A DNA stretch of 45,381 bases, taken from positions 1 through 45,381 of the forward strand of contig JAQBNT010000008.1 in the NCBI GenBank assembly GCA_028288445.1, read 5' to 3'. Within the stretch, counting starts at the first letter, position 1. Every line of letters begins with the position of its first letter. Below the pieces are notes generated by a model that did not search any database, was not told the origin of the DNA, and saw only the letters and a list, made by a program, of their open reading frames with translations. The position numbers and the translations under genes are program-made. Source of the DNA: Hymenobacter sp. (lineage in GTDB: Bacteria; Bacteroidota; Bacteroidia; Cytophagales; Hymenobacteraceae). Below are positions 10,107-18,086 of the stretch, piece by piece.

Positions 10107-10697
10107 CTACTGCGCCGCCGGCAGCTCCAGCGTGTAATCAAACGTCTGGTAGAGCTTCGCGTCGCGGATGCTGATGTTGAGCTCCTGCGGGTCCATTTTG
10201 GGGAAGGGGATGACGGCTTTGCCTTGGTAGAGGTCGCGGCCGAAGAAGCGGCCGGTGGCGGGGGCCAGGGTTTGGGTGAAGACTTCCTTGCCGGCTTTGT
10301 CGGTGGCGGTGAGGGTGAGGTTGGACATTTCCACGCCTTTGGGACCCTGGCGGTGCACGATGACTACCAACGCGCCGCCCGCCGGAATGGCGGCCACGCG
10401 GCGCTGGTAAGTGGTGTCGGCCCAGTCGTGCAGCTTTTTGAGGGCCGTGAGCTCGGTGAGCATATCGGTGTAGGAGCGATAGCCGAGGCGGGTGAACGAG
10501 CCGTCAACGTCCTGCTCATCCTCAGTGTTTTTGGTTACGTTCTTTACGTAAAGCGACTCTTCATCCTTTTGGGCGAAGGTGTAGCGCTTGCGGCCTTTGG
10601 CGGCCTTGCCGGTGGGCTGGGCCAGGGCCGCGCCGGCGCACAGCAGGAACATGGCCATAACGAAGAAATGACGGGCCAGACGGGGTAGAAACTGCAT
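10107..10697 (-). CDS. Secreted protein, unknown function
   Basis: A 196-residue product from ATG 10697. Residues 1-26 are a classic signal peptide ending ALA before Gln27. The mature protein starts with a basic Lys/Arg/Gly stretch, then an acidic region (NTEDEQDVDG). It continues into a beta-rich part (ALVVIVHR, MSNLTLTATDKAGKEVFTQT) that could be an immunoglobulin-like or similar sandwich fold. I do not recognise the family. It is the first gene of a possible two-gene reverse unit with the exported protein at 8885-10009. The following 228 bp (10698-10925) separate it from a divergent forward group and hold no gene. Confidence 0.7.
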   Translation of the reverse strand: MQFLPRLARHFFVMAMFLLCAGAALAQPTGKAAKGRKRYTFAQKDEESLYVKNVTKNTEDEQDVDGSFTRLGYRSYTDMLTELTALKKLHDWADTTYQRRVAAIPAGGALVVIVHRQGPKGVEMSNLTLTATDKAGKEVFTQTLAPATGRFFGRDLYQGKAVIPFPKMDPQELNISIRDAKLYQTFDYTLELPAAQ

Positions 10698-10925
10698 AAT
10701 AAACGGTAAAATGAGGAACGAAATAAGGAGGAATTAACCAACTGATAATTGGCAGAACAAAGAAACGAAAACGCTGTCGAAATCCGGCAAAATGCTGACC
10801 GTGCAGAATTGGACTGCGCCACATTCGGCAGACTTGATTTAACCTTAATACGGCCGTAATCAAGGCTTAATCGAAACAGTTGACCTTTGAAAGCAGGATT
10901 TTCACTGGTTATAACCATTCCTGCT

Positions 10926-11153
10926 ATGTACTTCCCGGCATTGATTTCGGGGCTGCGCCGCCTGGGGCGCTGGCTCGTGTACGAGTTGTTTCAACTGGCT
11001 CTGTGGGGGGCGTATGCGCTGCACACGCTGGGCAGCCTGCGCTCGGCTTTGGGGGGCGAGTTTGGCCGGCGCACGGCGGGGCCGGCCATCCGGCCGCGCC
11101 GCTCGGTGGGGCCGGTGCGTGGGGGGCGGTTCAGTCATTCGGCCGCCGCATGA
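10926..11153 (+). CDS. Small basic membrane-associated protein, translationally coupled
   Basis: A 75-residue frame from ATG 10926 (MYFPALISGLRRLGRW). One hydrophobic helix (LVYELFQLALWGAYALHTL) is followed by an Arg/Gly/Pro-rich tail. Its stop overlaps the start of the phosphoesterase gene in ATGA at 11150-11153, a common sign of translational coupling, and this is the main reason for calling it. It may help locate the downstream enzyme at the membrane, which is inference. The basic tail could also be just GC-rich reading, so reality is uncertain. An in-frame start 13 codons upstream is possible. Confidence 0.45.
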   Translation: MYFPALISGLRRLGRWLVYELFQLALWGAYALHTLGSLRSALGGEFGRRTAGPAIRPRRSVGPVRGGRFSHSAAA

Positions 11154-12073
11154 GTGTAGCGACTATTTTAATGCCCGAGAAACCGCCGGTCATTCCCCCC
11201 CGGCCCGCTGCCCGCCGCAAGCGCCGGGTGCAGGTGGCCGTTGTTTCCGATGTGCACCTGGGCACGTATGGCTGCCACGCCACGGAGTTGCTGCGCTACC
11301 TCAAGAGCATTCGGCCGCAGGTGCTGGTGCTTAATGGCGACATCGTGGACATCTGGCAGTTCAGCAAAAACTACTGGCCACCGGCCCACATGCGGGTGGT
11401 GCGCTACCTGGCCGGCCTGGCCGCTAAGGGTGTCAAAATCCATTACCTGACCGGCAACCACGACGAGCTGCTGCGCAAATTCGCCGGGCTGAAGCTGGGC
11501 AATTTCCGCCTCGATAACAAGCTGGTACTCGACCTGCCCCACGGCCGCACCTGGTTGTTTCACGGCGATGTGTTCGACGTGACCATGCGGCACTCGCGCT
11601 GGTTGGCCAAGCTGGGTGGCCACGGCTACGACTTATTGATTCTAATAAACCGCTTTGTGAACTACTTGCTGGCCCAGCTGGGCCGCCCCCGCGTGGCGCT
11701 GAGCAAGCTGGTGAAGGAACGGGTAAAATCGGCCGTATCGGCGGTGAGCAATTTTGAGGAAACGGCCGCCGCCATCGCCGCCGATGAAGGCTACCGCTAC
11801 GTGGCCTGCGGGCACATTCACCAGCCCGAAATCAAAACCCTGCATACCGAAAAAGGGGAGGTGATTTACCTGAATTCCGGCGACTGGGTGGAAAATTTGA
11901 CGGCTTTGGAATACACTGCCGAAGCCGGCTGGCAGCTTTATTATTACAACGACGACCCGGCCATGCAGCAAGCTGCGGAAGCAGAAGCCGCCGACGCCGC
12001 CGAGGAACTGGCCGATGCCAACCCGGCGCAGCTACTGGAAGTATTGTTGGCCGAGTTTAAGATTAAGGCGTAA
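11150..12073 (+). CDS. Calcineurin-like metallophosphoesterase, LpxH-like
   Basis: A 307-residue protein from ATG 11150, chosen for its ATGA overlap with the small upstream gene. The metal-binding motifs are complete: SDVHLG (Asp34, His36), NGDIVDIW (Asp64), TGNHDE (Asn103, His104), FHGDVFD and CGHIHQP. The C-terminal 40 residues are Ala/Glu-rich. The set and spacing fit UDP-2,3-diacylglucosamine diphosphatase relatives, which release lipid X in lipid A synthesis at the inner membrane. It may instead act on another phospholipid or nucleotide-sugar. A glycosyltransferase gene follows after a repeat-bearing spacer of about 145 bp, which supports an envelope glycolipid role. Confidence 0.88.
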   Translation: MSVATILMPEKPPVIPPRPAARRKRRVQVAVVSDVHLGTYGCHATELLRYLKSIRPQVLVLNGDIVDIWQFSKNYWPPAHMRVVRYLAGLAAKGVKIHYLTGNHDELLRKFAGLKLGNFRLDNKLVLDLPHGRTWLFHGDVFDVTMRHSRWLAKLGGHGYDLLILINRFVNYLLAQLGRPRVALSKLVKERVKSAVSAVSNFEETAAAIAADEGYRYVACGHIHQPEIKTLHTEKGEVIYLNSGDWVENLTALEYTAEAGWQLYYYNDDPAMQQAAEAEAADAAEELADANPAQLLEVLLAEFKIKA

Positions 12074-12101
12074 ACGTTGGCGGTAAATAACAATTATAGC
12101 C

Positions 12102-12189
12102 CGTCATGCAGAGCGCAGCGAAGCATCTTTACTTCGATACTAATCAATTACTACTGCGGTAAATATGCTTCGCTGCGCTCTGCATGACG
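12102..12189. repeat. Palindromic repeat type R2 (REPIN-like), 88 bp
   Basis: Perfect 25-bp terminal inverted repeats (12102-12126 and 12165-12189; CGTCATGCAGAGCGCAGCGA begins the left one) flank a 38-bp unrelated middle. A half copy of the same sequence lies at 45328-45354. There is no T-tract, so termination is not its obvious role. Confidence 0.85.
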
Positions 12190-12217
12190 TTCAAATAGGA
12201 ATACAAACAACACTTAA

Positions 12218-13270
12218 ATGTCCCGAATTCTCTATGCCATCCAGGGCACTGGCAATGGCCACCTCAGCCGGGCGCTCGACGTGGTGCCGCTGCTGCAAAG
12301 CCGCTGCGAGCAGCTTGACGTGCTGGTAAGTGGCCCGCCCGCCGATTTGCCGCTGCCTTTTGAGGTGAAGTATAAGGCCCAGGGCATGGGCTTTGCGTTC
12401 GGCAAAAAGGGCGGCATCAACTTCGTGAAAACCTTCGCGCAGTTCAACTCGGCGAAGTTTCTGCACGAAGTGCGGCACCTGCCGGTGGAAGAGTATGATT
12501 TGGTTATCAGTGATTTTGAGCCGGTGAGTAGCTGGGCCTGCAAAATGCGGCACGTCCCCTGCATCGCCCTCAGCCACCAGAGCGCCGTGCTGCACCCCGC
12601 TGCCCCACGCCCCGATAAGGAAGACCCCGCCGGCCGTGCCGTGCTAAAGCACTACGCGCCAAGTACGGCTCAATACGGCTTTCATTTTCAGCGCTATGCG
12701 CCGGAGATTTCCACGCCCGTTATCCGCCAGCAGGTGCGCGAGCGGAGCCCGACCAACGAGGGCCACTACACGGTGTACCTGCCGGCCTACGAGGAAGAAA
12801 TTCTGGTGGAGCGGCTGCAGCACCTGAGCCGCAGCATCCGCTGGGAGGTGTTCAGCAAGCACAGCCACGAGCCTGCCGAATACGGCAACGTGCGGGTGTG
12901 GCCCGTGAGCGGCCCGGCCTTTCTCGACAGCCTAGCCCGCTCGGCCGGCGTGCTGTGCGGGGCCGGTTTTGAAACCCCGGCCGAGGCGCTTTACTTGGGT
13001 AAAAAGCTGCTGGTGATGCCCATGAAGCAGCAATACGAGCAGCAGTGCAACGCCGCCGCGCTGGAAAAAATGGGCGTGCCCGTCATCAAAAACTTCAAGG
13101 ACAAAAACCTGGACAAGGCGGACCAATGGCTAAATCAGGACCAGGTAATTCCCGTGGATTACCCCGACCAGACCGCTGCCGTAATTGACCAGCTGCTGCG
13201 GGAGCAATTGCCGGGCAATGGTGCTGGGCCGGCCCACCGTAAGAAAGCGCGCCATGCGTGGCGCGCTTGA
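12218..13270 (+). CDS. Glycosyltransferase, GT-B fold (MurG/GT28-like)
   Basis: A 350-residue protein from ATG 12218 (MSRILYAIQG). The N-terminal GTGNGHLSRALDVVPLL is the glycine-rich loop plus His typical of GT28/GT1-type enzymes that act on glycolipids. The C-terminal half has GAGFETPAEALYLGKKLLVMP, the nucleotide-sugar binding segment with its Glu. Family role: transfers a sugar from a UDP-sugar to a lipid-linked acceptor on the cytoplasmic face of the membrane; the exact sugar and acceptor are unknown. It follows the LpxH-like gene on the same strand. The last codons form a 10-bp hairpin (13245-13254 with 13259-13268), with no T-tract after it. Confidence 0.85.
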   Translation: MSRILYAIQGTGNGHLSRALDVVPLLQSRCEQLDVLVSGPPADLPLPFEVKYKAQGMGFAFGKKGGINFVKTFAQFNSAKFLHEVRHLPVEEYDLVISDFEPVSSWACKMRHVPCIALSHQSAVLHPAAPRPDKEDPAGRAVLKHYAPSTAQYGFHFQRYAPEISTPVIRQQVRERSPTNEGHYTVYLPAYEEEILVERLQHLSRSIRWEVFSKHSHEPAEYGNVRVWPVSGPAFLDSLARSAGVLCGAGFETPAEALYLGKKLLVMPMKQQYEQQCNAAALEKMGVPVIKNFKDKNLDKADQWLNQDQVIPVDYPDQTAAVIDQLLREQLPGNGAGPAHRKKARHAWRA

Positions 13271-13302
13271 AACTATCAACTTGATTCCTCCGCGCCCCGC
13301 GC

Positions 13303-14778
13303 ATGATTAAACTTCCCCCCAGCTACTCCGAGCCGCTGCCGGTGGCCTTCTACCCGGCGTCGGCCCCGCTGCCATTTTCAAGGGCCGATTTTGGGCCTGA
13401 TTTTCAGTGGGGGGCCTCGGCGGCTGCTTACCAGACCGAGGGTGCCTGGCAGCACCAGGGCAAGGGCCCCAGCATTTGGGATGATTTCACGCGCCGTAAG
13501 GGCACCATCCGTCGCAACGAGCACGGGCGCGTGGCCGCCGATTTCTACAACCGCTACGAAACCGACCTGGACCTGGCCAGCTGCCTAGGCCTGACGGATT
13601 TCCGCTTTTCCGCCGCCTGGCCGCGGGTGCTGCCCGAAGGCATCGGGGCCGTGAACCGCCGCGGCCTCGACTACTACGACCGGCTGGTAGATGCCTGTCT
13701 GGAGCGTGACCTGCGCCCCATGCTCACGCTCTACCACTGGGACCTGCCCAGCGCCCTGCAAGCCAGGGGGGGCTGGACGAATCGTAGCGTTGTGGGCTGG
13801 TTTTCGGATTATGCCCAACTCATGGCCCGCCGCCTCGGCGACCGGGTGCAAAACTGGTGCGTGCTCAACGAGCCGATGGTATTTGTGGGCGCGGGGCACC
13901 TGCTGGGCGTGCACGCGCCCGGCCGGCGGCACCTGGGGGCCTTTCTGGCGGCGGCCCACCACGCCACGCTGGCCCAGGCCGAAGGGGGCCGGGCCCTGCG
14001 GGCGCTGCTGCCCGATTCGGCCCAAATCGGCACCACGTTTTCGTGCTCGCACCTCACGCCGCACCGGCCCGGCAACGCCTACGACGAAGCCGCCACCCGC
14101 CGCGCCGATGCCCTGCTGAACCGCTTTTTTGTGGAACCCACCCTCGGCCTGGGCTACCCCGTGGCCGAGCTGCCCGCCCTGCGCTGGCTGCTGGAACGCT
14201 ACCAAAAGCCCGGCGACGACCAGCGCATGGCCTTCGATTTCGACTTTTGGGGCATCCAGAATTACACCCGCGAAGTGGTTAAATTCTCGCCCTGGCTGCC
14301 CCTGCAATGGGCGGCACTGGTACCCGCCAAGCAGCGGGGCGTGCCGCATACCGATATGGGCTGGGAAGTATATCCCGAGTCGATTTACCAAATGTTAAAA
14401 CAGTTTGCCGCTTATCCAAATGCACCAACGTTGCGGATAACTGAAAGTGGCTCAGCCTTCCTAGACGTGGTAACGGATGGCCGGGTGCCCGATACCGCCC
14501 GCCGAGCTTACCTGCAGGCGGCCATTGGCCAGGTGTTGCGGGCTCGGCAGGAAGGGATAGACGTGAGCGGCTATTTCGCCTGGAGCCTGACCGATAATTT
14601 TGAGTGGGCCGAGGGCTACGGCCCGCGCTTCGGCCTCATCCACGTCGACTACGAAACGCAGGAGCGGATTATAAAGGACTCGGGGCGCTGGTACCAGGAG
14701 TTTCTCGGCGGCGCGGTCGTGACACAGGAGCAAGCACCAGCGGCCGTTGAGCACGCACCTGTAGCGCGGAATCTGTGA
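13303..14778 (+). CDS. Glycoside hydrolase family 1 (beta-glucosidase-like)
   Basis: A 491-residue protein from ATG 13303. Residues near 30-60 show the GH1 N-terminal signature (FQWGASAAAYQTEGAW). The acid/base Glu190 sits in VLNEPMVF and the nucleophile Glu381 in ITESGSAF. Most family members have ENG where this has ESG. SLTDNFEWAEGYGPRFGL near the C-terminus forms the aglycone-side signature. Family role: retaining hydrolysis of beta-linked glucose, galactose or related sugars from short oligosaccharides or glycosides. There is no signal peptide, so it is cytoplasmic. It starts 33 bp after the glycosyltransferase gene and may be co-transcribed with it. The last codons lie in a palindrome. 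Confidence 0.93.
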   Translation: MIKLPPSYSEPLPVAFYPASAPLPFSRADFGPDFQWGASAAAYQTEGAWQHQGKGPSIWDDFTRRKGTIRRNEHGRVAADFYNRYETDLDLASCLGLTDFRFSAAWPRVLPEGIGAVNRRGLDYYDRLVDACLERDLRPMLTLYHWDLPSALQARGGWTNRSVVGWFSDYAQLMARRLGDRVQNWCVLNEPMVFVGAGHLLGVHAPGRRHLGAFLAAAHHATLAQAEGGRALRALLPDSAQIGTTFSCSHLTPHRPGNAYDEAATRRADALLNRFFVEPTLGLGYPVAELPALRWLLERYQKPGDDQRMAFDFDFWGIQNYTREVVKFSPWLPLQWAALVPAKQRGVPHTDMGWEVYPESIYQMLKQFAAYPNAPTLRITESGSAFLDVVTDGRVPDTARRAYLQAAIGQVLRARQEGIDVSGYFAWSLTDNFEWAEGYGPRFGLIHVDYETQERIIKDSGRWYQEFLGGAVVTQEQAPAAVEHAPVARNL

Positions 14779-14789
14779 GTCCGCGCTAC
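14761..14789. repeat. Short palindrome type R4 at a convergent gene junction
   Basis: GTAGCGCGGA (14761-14770) pairs with TCCGCGCTAC (14780-14789) around a 9-nt loop. It contains the last codons and stop of the GH1 gene and ends 1 bp before the reverse gene. It may be a terminator-like hairpin or another dispersed palindrome. Confidence 0.6.
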
Positions 14790-14790
14790 C

Positions 14791-15423
14791 TTACAGCAGC
14801 ATATCGCGGCAGCTCATAAAATGCTCAACCAGTTGTTCCGGCTGCTGCTCATCAAATTCGCCAAAGCCCAACACGAAAGCCGGCGCGGGCTGCACGAAAT
14901 GAATGGCTTCATTTACCGCTTTGAGGTAGGGGCTAATGCGGTTTTTGTCGCCTGCGGCGGCAGCGAATTCCTTATCCCAGCGCAGTAATTCCGGGTCTTT
15001 GCGCACCAGGAAGGGAATGACGAAGGGGACGAACCGGCCGAAAATCGGGTTTTCGTCGGTGGTCAGGCGGGTATCGGGCCAGACGTGAAATTCGGCGAAT
15101 GAAGCCGGGGGTACCACCACAAATTGTGCCTTTTCCAGCGTCATTTCCGCATACATTTCGAGGCGGTTGGGCTGGGCGTAGAACTGCGCGTAGGCGGTGT
15201 ACCACACCGAAATGCCGGCCGGATTCACCAGTTGATAGGGGTGGAAGGAGCTGGCGATTCCCAGGCCGCCGTGGTTGCCGATAACGAGGCTGTACAGCTC
15301 GCCAAACTTCGTTAAATCAGCGGATTGCTGGTAAGGTTGATTGGTGAGGCCGTAGAGATAAAAGCAGGCGAAATCGGCGAGGGACGGGCCGATGGGTGGG
15401 GTAACAGGAGTGGCGTCAGGCAC
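14791..15423 (-). CDS. Hypothetical cytoplasmic protein, 210 residues
   Basis: Starts at ATG 15423 (MPDATPVTPP). I do not recognise the family. There is no signal peptide or membrane helix. The sequence is rich in aromatic residues (ACFYLYGL, SVWYTAYAQFYAQ) and in Phe/Pro stretches (FGRFVPFVIPFLVRKD), giving a globular alpha/beta look. A conserved-looking GNHGGLGIASSFHPYQL could be a turn or active-site loop. It is convergent with the GH1 gene, with only 12 bp between stops, and divergent from hen1, whose start lies 142 bp away. A shared promoter region with hen1 is therefore possible. Base use resembles neighbouring core genes. Confidence 0.7.
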   Translation of the reverse strand: MPDATPVTPPIGPSLADFACFYLYGLTNQPYQQSADLTKFGELYSLVIGNHGGLGIASSFHPYQLVNPAGISVWYTAYAQFYAQPNRLEMYAEMTLEKAQFVVVPPASFAEFHVWPDTRLTTDENPIFGRFVPFVIPFLVRKDPELLRWDKEFAAAAGDKNRISPYLKAVNEAIHFVQPAPAFVLGFGEFDEQQPEQLVEHFMSCRDMLL

Positions 15424-15564
15424 GGGCGACGGGGCAGTAAAGAGGAGGGAAACAAGCCGGAAAACGGCTTTGCAGACTACAAACCTACTTCCCCTCCGCC
15501 AACCCGGCCCTGCATCGAACGCGCCCGTGCTACATTCGGCCTCCTGAAATTCCGCGCCGCGCCT

Positions 15565-17064
15565 ATGCTCCTCACCATTTCCACCACCTACCAGCCCGCC
15601 ACCGACCTTGGCTACCTACTTCACAAGAACCCATCGCGCCTGCAAAGCATCGAAGTAGCCGGCGGCCAGGCCCACGTGTTCTACCCCGAAGCCACCGCCG
15701 AGCGCTGCACCGCTGCCCTGCTGCTCGACCTCGACCCCATCGGCCTCGTGCGCGGCCGGGCCGGGGCTCCCGGCGAAGGTTTTGCCCTGGAGCAGTACGT
15801 GAACGACCGGCCCTACGTGGCCTCTTCCTTCCTGAGCGCGGCCCTGAGCAAAGCCTTCGGCACGGCCATGAACGGCACCTGTAAAGACAAGCCTGACCTG
15901 CCCGCCCAGGCCCTGCCGTTAGATGTAAAAGTGGCCGTAGTCTCCGCGCCCGGCCCCGACTGGCCGCGCCGCCTCTTCGAGCCGCTGGGCTACGAGGTGG
16001 AAATCGAAACCACGCCGCTCGACCCGACCGTGCCCGAGTGGGGCGACAGCCGCTACTACACCCTGCACCTGCGCCACACTGGCCTGCGCCTGCAAGACGT
16101 GCTCACGCACCTCTACGTGCTGCTCCCGGTGCTCGACAACGACAAGCACTACTACATCGGCGAAAACGAGGCCGAAAAGCTGCTGCACCGCGGCGGCGAC
16201 TGGCTGCCCCAGCACCCGGAGCGCGGATTTATCACGCGCCGGTACCTGCGGTATCTGGCGGCGTACGTGAACCCGACGCTGGAGCGGTTGATGGATGGGG
16301 AAGTGGACCTGACGGAAACTTCACCCCCTGACCCCCTCTCCTTAGGGAGAGGGGACACCGGTCTTGCTTCGGATGAAACAGATTCGGTTGCAGAAGAAGC
16401 TAATGCAAATCGTTTGGCTCCCCCTCTCCCCAAGGAGAGGGGGCCGGGGGGTGAGGTTAAATCGTTGCACGACCAGCGCCTCCAGCAAGTCGCCCAAGAA
16501 ATCTACGACCTAGGCCCCAAGCGCGTACTCGACCTGGGCTGCGGCGAAGGCAAGCTGTTGCGCCTGCTCCTGCGCCAGCCCAAAATCGAGTACATCCTCG
16601 GCATGGACGTGTCGCACCAGGCGCTGGCCCGTGCCGCACAGCGCCTGCACCTCGACGAGATGCCCCCGCGCCAGCGCACCCGCCTCGACCTCATCCAGGG
16701 CTCGCTACTCTACCGCGACGAGCGCCTCGCCGGCTTCGACGCGGCGGCCCTGGTCGAAGTCATCGAGCACCTCGACCAAAACCGCCTCGCCGCTCTCGAA
16801 GCCGTGGTGTTTGGCCAGGCCCGCCCGGCGCACGTCTTCGTCACCACCCCCAACGCCGACTACAACCAACTATTCGAGAAGCTCAACGCCGGCGAATTCC
16901 GCCACGACGACCACCGCTTCGAATGGTCCCGCGCCGAGTTTGCGGCCTGGGCCACCGCCGTGGCGGAGCGGCACGGGTATCAGGTGCGCCTCATGGGGAT
17001 GGGGGAGGAGGTGGAAGGTGTGGGCGCGCCCTCGCAGATGGCGGTGTTTGATATCAACGTTTAA
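15565..17064 (+). CDS. hen1: Hen1, RNA 3'-terminal 2'-O-methyltransferase of bacterial RNA repair
   Basis: A 499-residue protein from ATG 15565 (MLLTISTTYQ), where bacterial Hen1 proteins begin; the frame is open 80 codons upstream without homologous character. Residues 1 to about 245 are the N-terminal domain known to activate the Pnkp ligase. The C-terminal methyltransferase has the AdoMet loop DLGCGEG (323-329), the metal-binding set Glu398, Glu401, His402 (VEVIEH) and RHDDHRFEW (His447, His450). Family role: methylates the 2'-OH of the 3' end of cleaved RNA before Pnkp ligation, so the repaired site resists recutting. Residues about 253-297 come from an inserted palindromic repeat in the interdomain linker. 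Its partner pnkp is on the same strand, 1 kb downstream, separated by an AT-rich reverse gene. Confidence 0.93.
   Translation: MLLTISTTYQPATDLGYLLHKNPSRLQSIEVAGGQAHVFYPEATAERCTAALLLDLDPIGLVRGRAGAPGEGFALEQYVNDRPYVASSFLSAALSKAFGTAMNGTCKDKPDLPAQALPLDVKVAVVSAPGPDWPRRLFEPLGYEVEIETTPLDPTVPEWGDSRYYTLHLRHTGLRLQDVLTHLYVLLPVLDNDKHYYIGENEAEKLLHRGGDWLPQHPERGFITRRYLRYLAAYVNPTLERLMDGEVDLTETSPPDPLSLGRGDTGLASDETDSVAEEANANRLAPPLPKERGPGGEVKSLHDQRLQQVAQEIYDLGPKRVLDLGCGEGKLLRLLLRQPKIEYILGMDVSHQALARAAQRLHLDEMPPRQRTRLDLIQGSLLYRDERLAGFDAAALVEVIEHLDQNRLAALEAVVFGQARPAHVFVTTPNADYNQLFEKLNAGEFRHDDHRFEWSRAEFAAWATAVAERHGYQVRLMGMGEEVEGVGAPSQMAVFDINV
16321..16456. repeat. Palindromic repeat type R3 inside hen1, about 136 bp
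   Basis: The left unit (16321-16356, with CCCCCTCTCCTTAGGGAGAG) and the right unit (16420-16456) are near-perfect inverted copies, differing by a few bases. Each contains its own 9-bp hairpin, and about 63 bp of unrelated sequence lies between them. The whole element is read through in the hen1 frame. Confidence 0.85.
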
Positions 17065-17067
17065 GAA

Positions 17068-18024
17068 CTATTCTATCCAGGTTCTTTTGCTTGACATAAG
17101 CAACCATTTGCCATTCGTCTTTTTCAAAACAGCTTCTCCTCCCTCATAAATCATTCTGAAACTGACGCGAGCATAAAGCATACTTTTATCAAACGTAATG
17201 GAGTAAGCCACTGGATAGGAATCAAGCTGCCAATAGCCGCCCCAATGGCCGTACCAGATTTTGATATCGTTCTCTAAAAACGTCTTGCGTTTTTCGCTCT
17301 CCCCTTTAGAACGAGCAGGGTTCATTATTCCGCCCGCTCCAAGAGGAATGTGCTTATCACCAAGAAATGCTTTTAAGGTTTCCGCTCGCTTCGACGTTAA
17401 GTAAATAGCTTGCTTACCAGGGACTTTTATGACTGGTCGAAAATCCATTAATGAATCAATCGCCTTTTGCTGGTCGGCGGTATTATGAAAAGAGAAGGCG
17501 TCTTCAAAGCCAAATTCTTCTCGAACCTGTTGATTCAACTTACCATTTACTCTTTTCAAACGACGCTGCCGAATTGAATCTTCCTTCACTGTTCGGGTAA
17601 TAACGCCAGTTATCACACTGTCGACATAAGCGTCTGAATAGAATATCCTATCCGTAACTCGAATTTTAATTTCATTTTGAACCAGCAAGAATTTCGACTT
17701 CTGATAAATGCTATTTCCCCATTCCGAACCTCCCAAACTATCAAGCCTATGTGGCTTGTAGAAAGCACTGAATACACTGTAGGCCTCTTTTTGCCTGTTA
17801 TTTAATTGAGCTAATTCTTTCTCATTAATAGCGGGAGTTGCCTCGCTCCATTCACGAAACAACTGCGTTAATTTCTCTTCAGAATGTTCTCTGTAAGCTA
17901 ATTCTAGTAAGCTTATCTTCTTACCGGAAGAATTAGATTGTTCCGTTTTCTGAGCAGAGGCAACTGTAGTAGCATAAGCAACTGCCAGAATTATCAGAAT
18001 TACTCGGTTAAGTTTTGACGTCAT
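17068..18024 (-). CDS. Exported protein of unknown function, AT-rich
   Basis: A 318-residue protein from ATG 18024 (MTSKLNRVIL). Residues 1 to about 25 form a signal peptide ending SA before Gln, so it is probably periplasmic or outer-membrane associated. The mature part is charged and helical in its first half (LFREWSEATPAINEKELAQL). The C-terminal end is beta-rich and resembles SnoaL-like or lumazine-type small folds only vaguely (SFRMIYEGGEAVLKKTNGKW). I do not recognise it. The gene is clearly more AT-rich than hen1 and pnkp, lies on the opposite strand between them, and its stop is 3 bp from the hen1 stop. This suggests later insertion. It shares a 62-bp divergent spacer with pnkp. Confidence 0.78.
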   Translation of the reverse strand: MTSKLNRVILIILAVAYATTVASAQKTEQSNSSGKKISLLELAYREHSEEKLTQLFREWSEATPAINEKELAQLNNRQKEAYSVFSAFYKPHRLDSLGGSEWGNSIYQKSKFLLVQNEIKIRVTDRIFYSDAYVDSVITGVITRTVKEDSIRQRRLKRVNGKLNQQVREEFGFEDAFSFHNTADQQKAIDSLMDFRPVIKVPGKQAIYLTSKRAETLKAFLGDKHIPLGAGGIMNPARSKGESEKRKTFLENDIKIWYGHWGGYWQLDSYPVAYSITFDKSMLYARVSFRMIYEGGEAVLKKTNGKWLLMSSKRTWIE

Positions 18025-18086
18025 ATACCTGAGATGACAATTTGCAAGTAATTGCACACCGCGTTTTAGAAATATTCACCTTTCCA

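Noticed and set aside
13245..13268. 10-bp hairpin at the end of the glycosyltransferase gene as a terminator
   Set aside because: There is no T-run after it, it lies within the coding end, and the GH1 gene follows closely on the same strand.
15325..15564. An 80-codon N-terminal extension of Hen1
   Set aside because: The extension is antisense to the neighbouring gene and is not like Hen1; the family begins at the later ATG.
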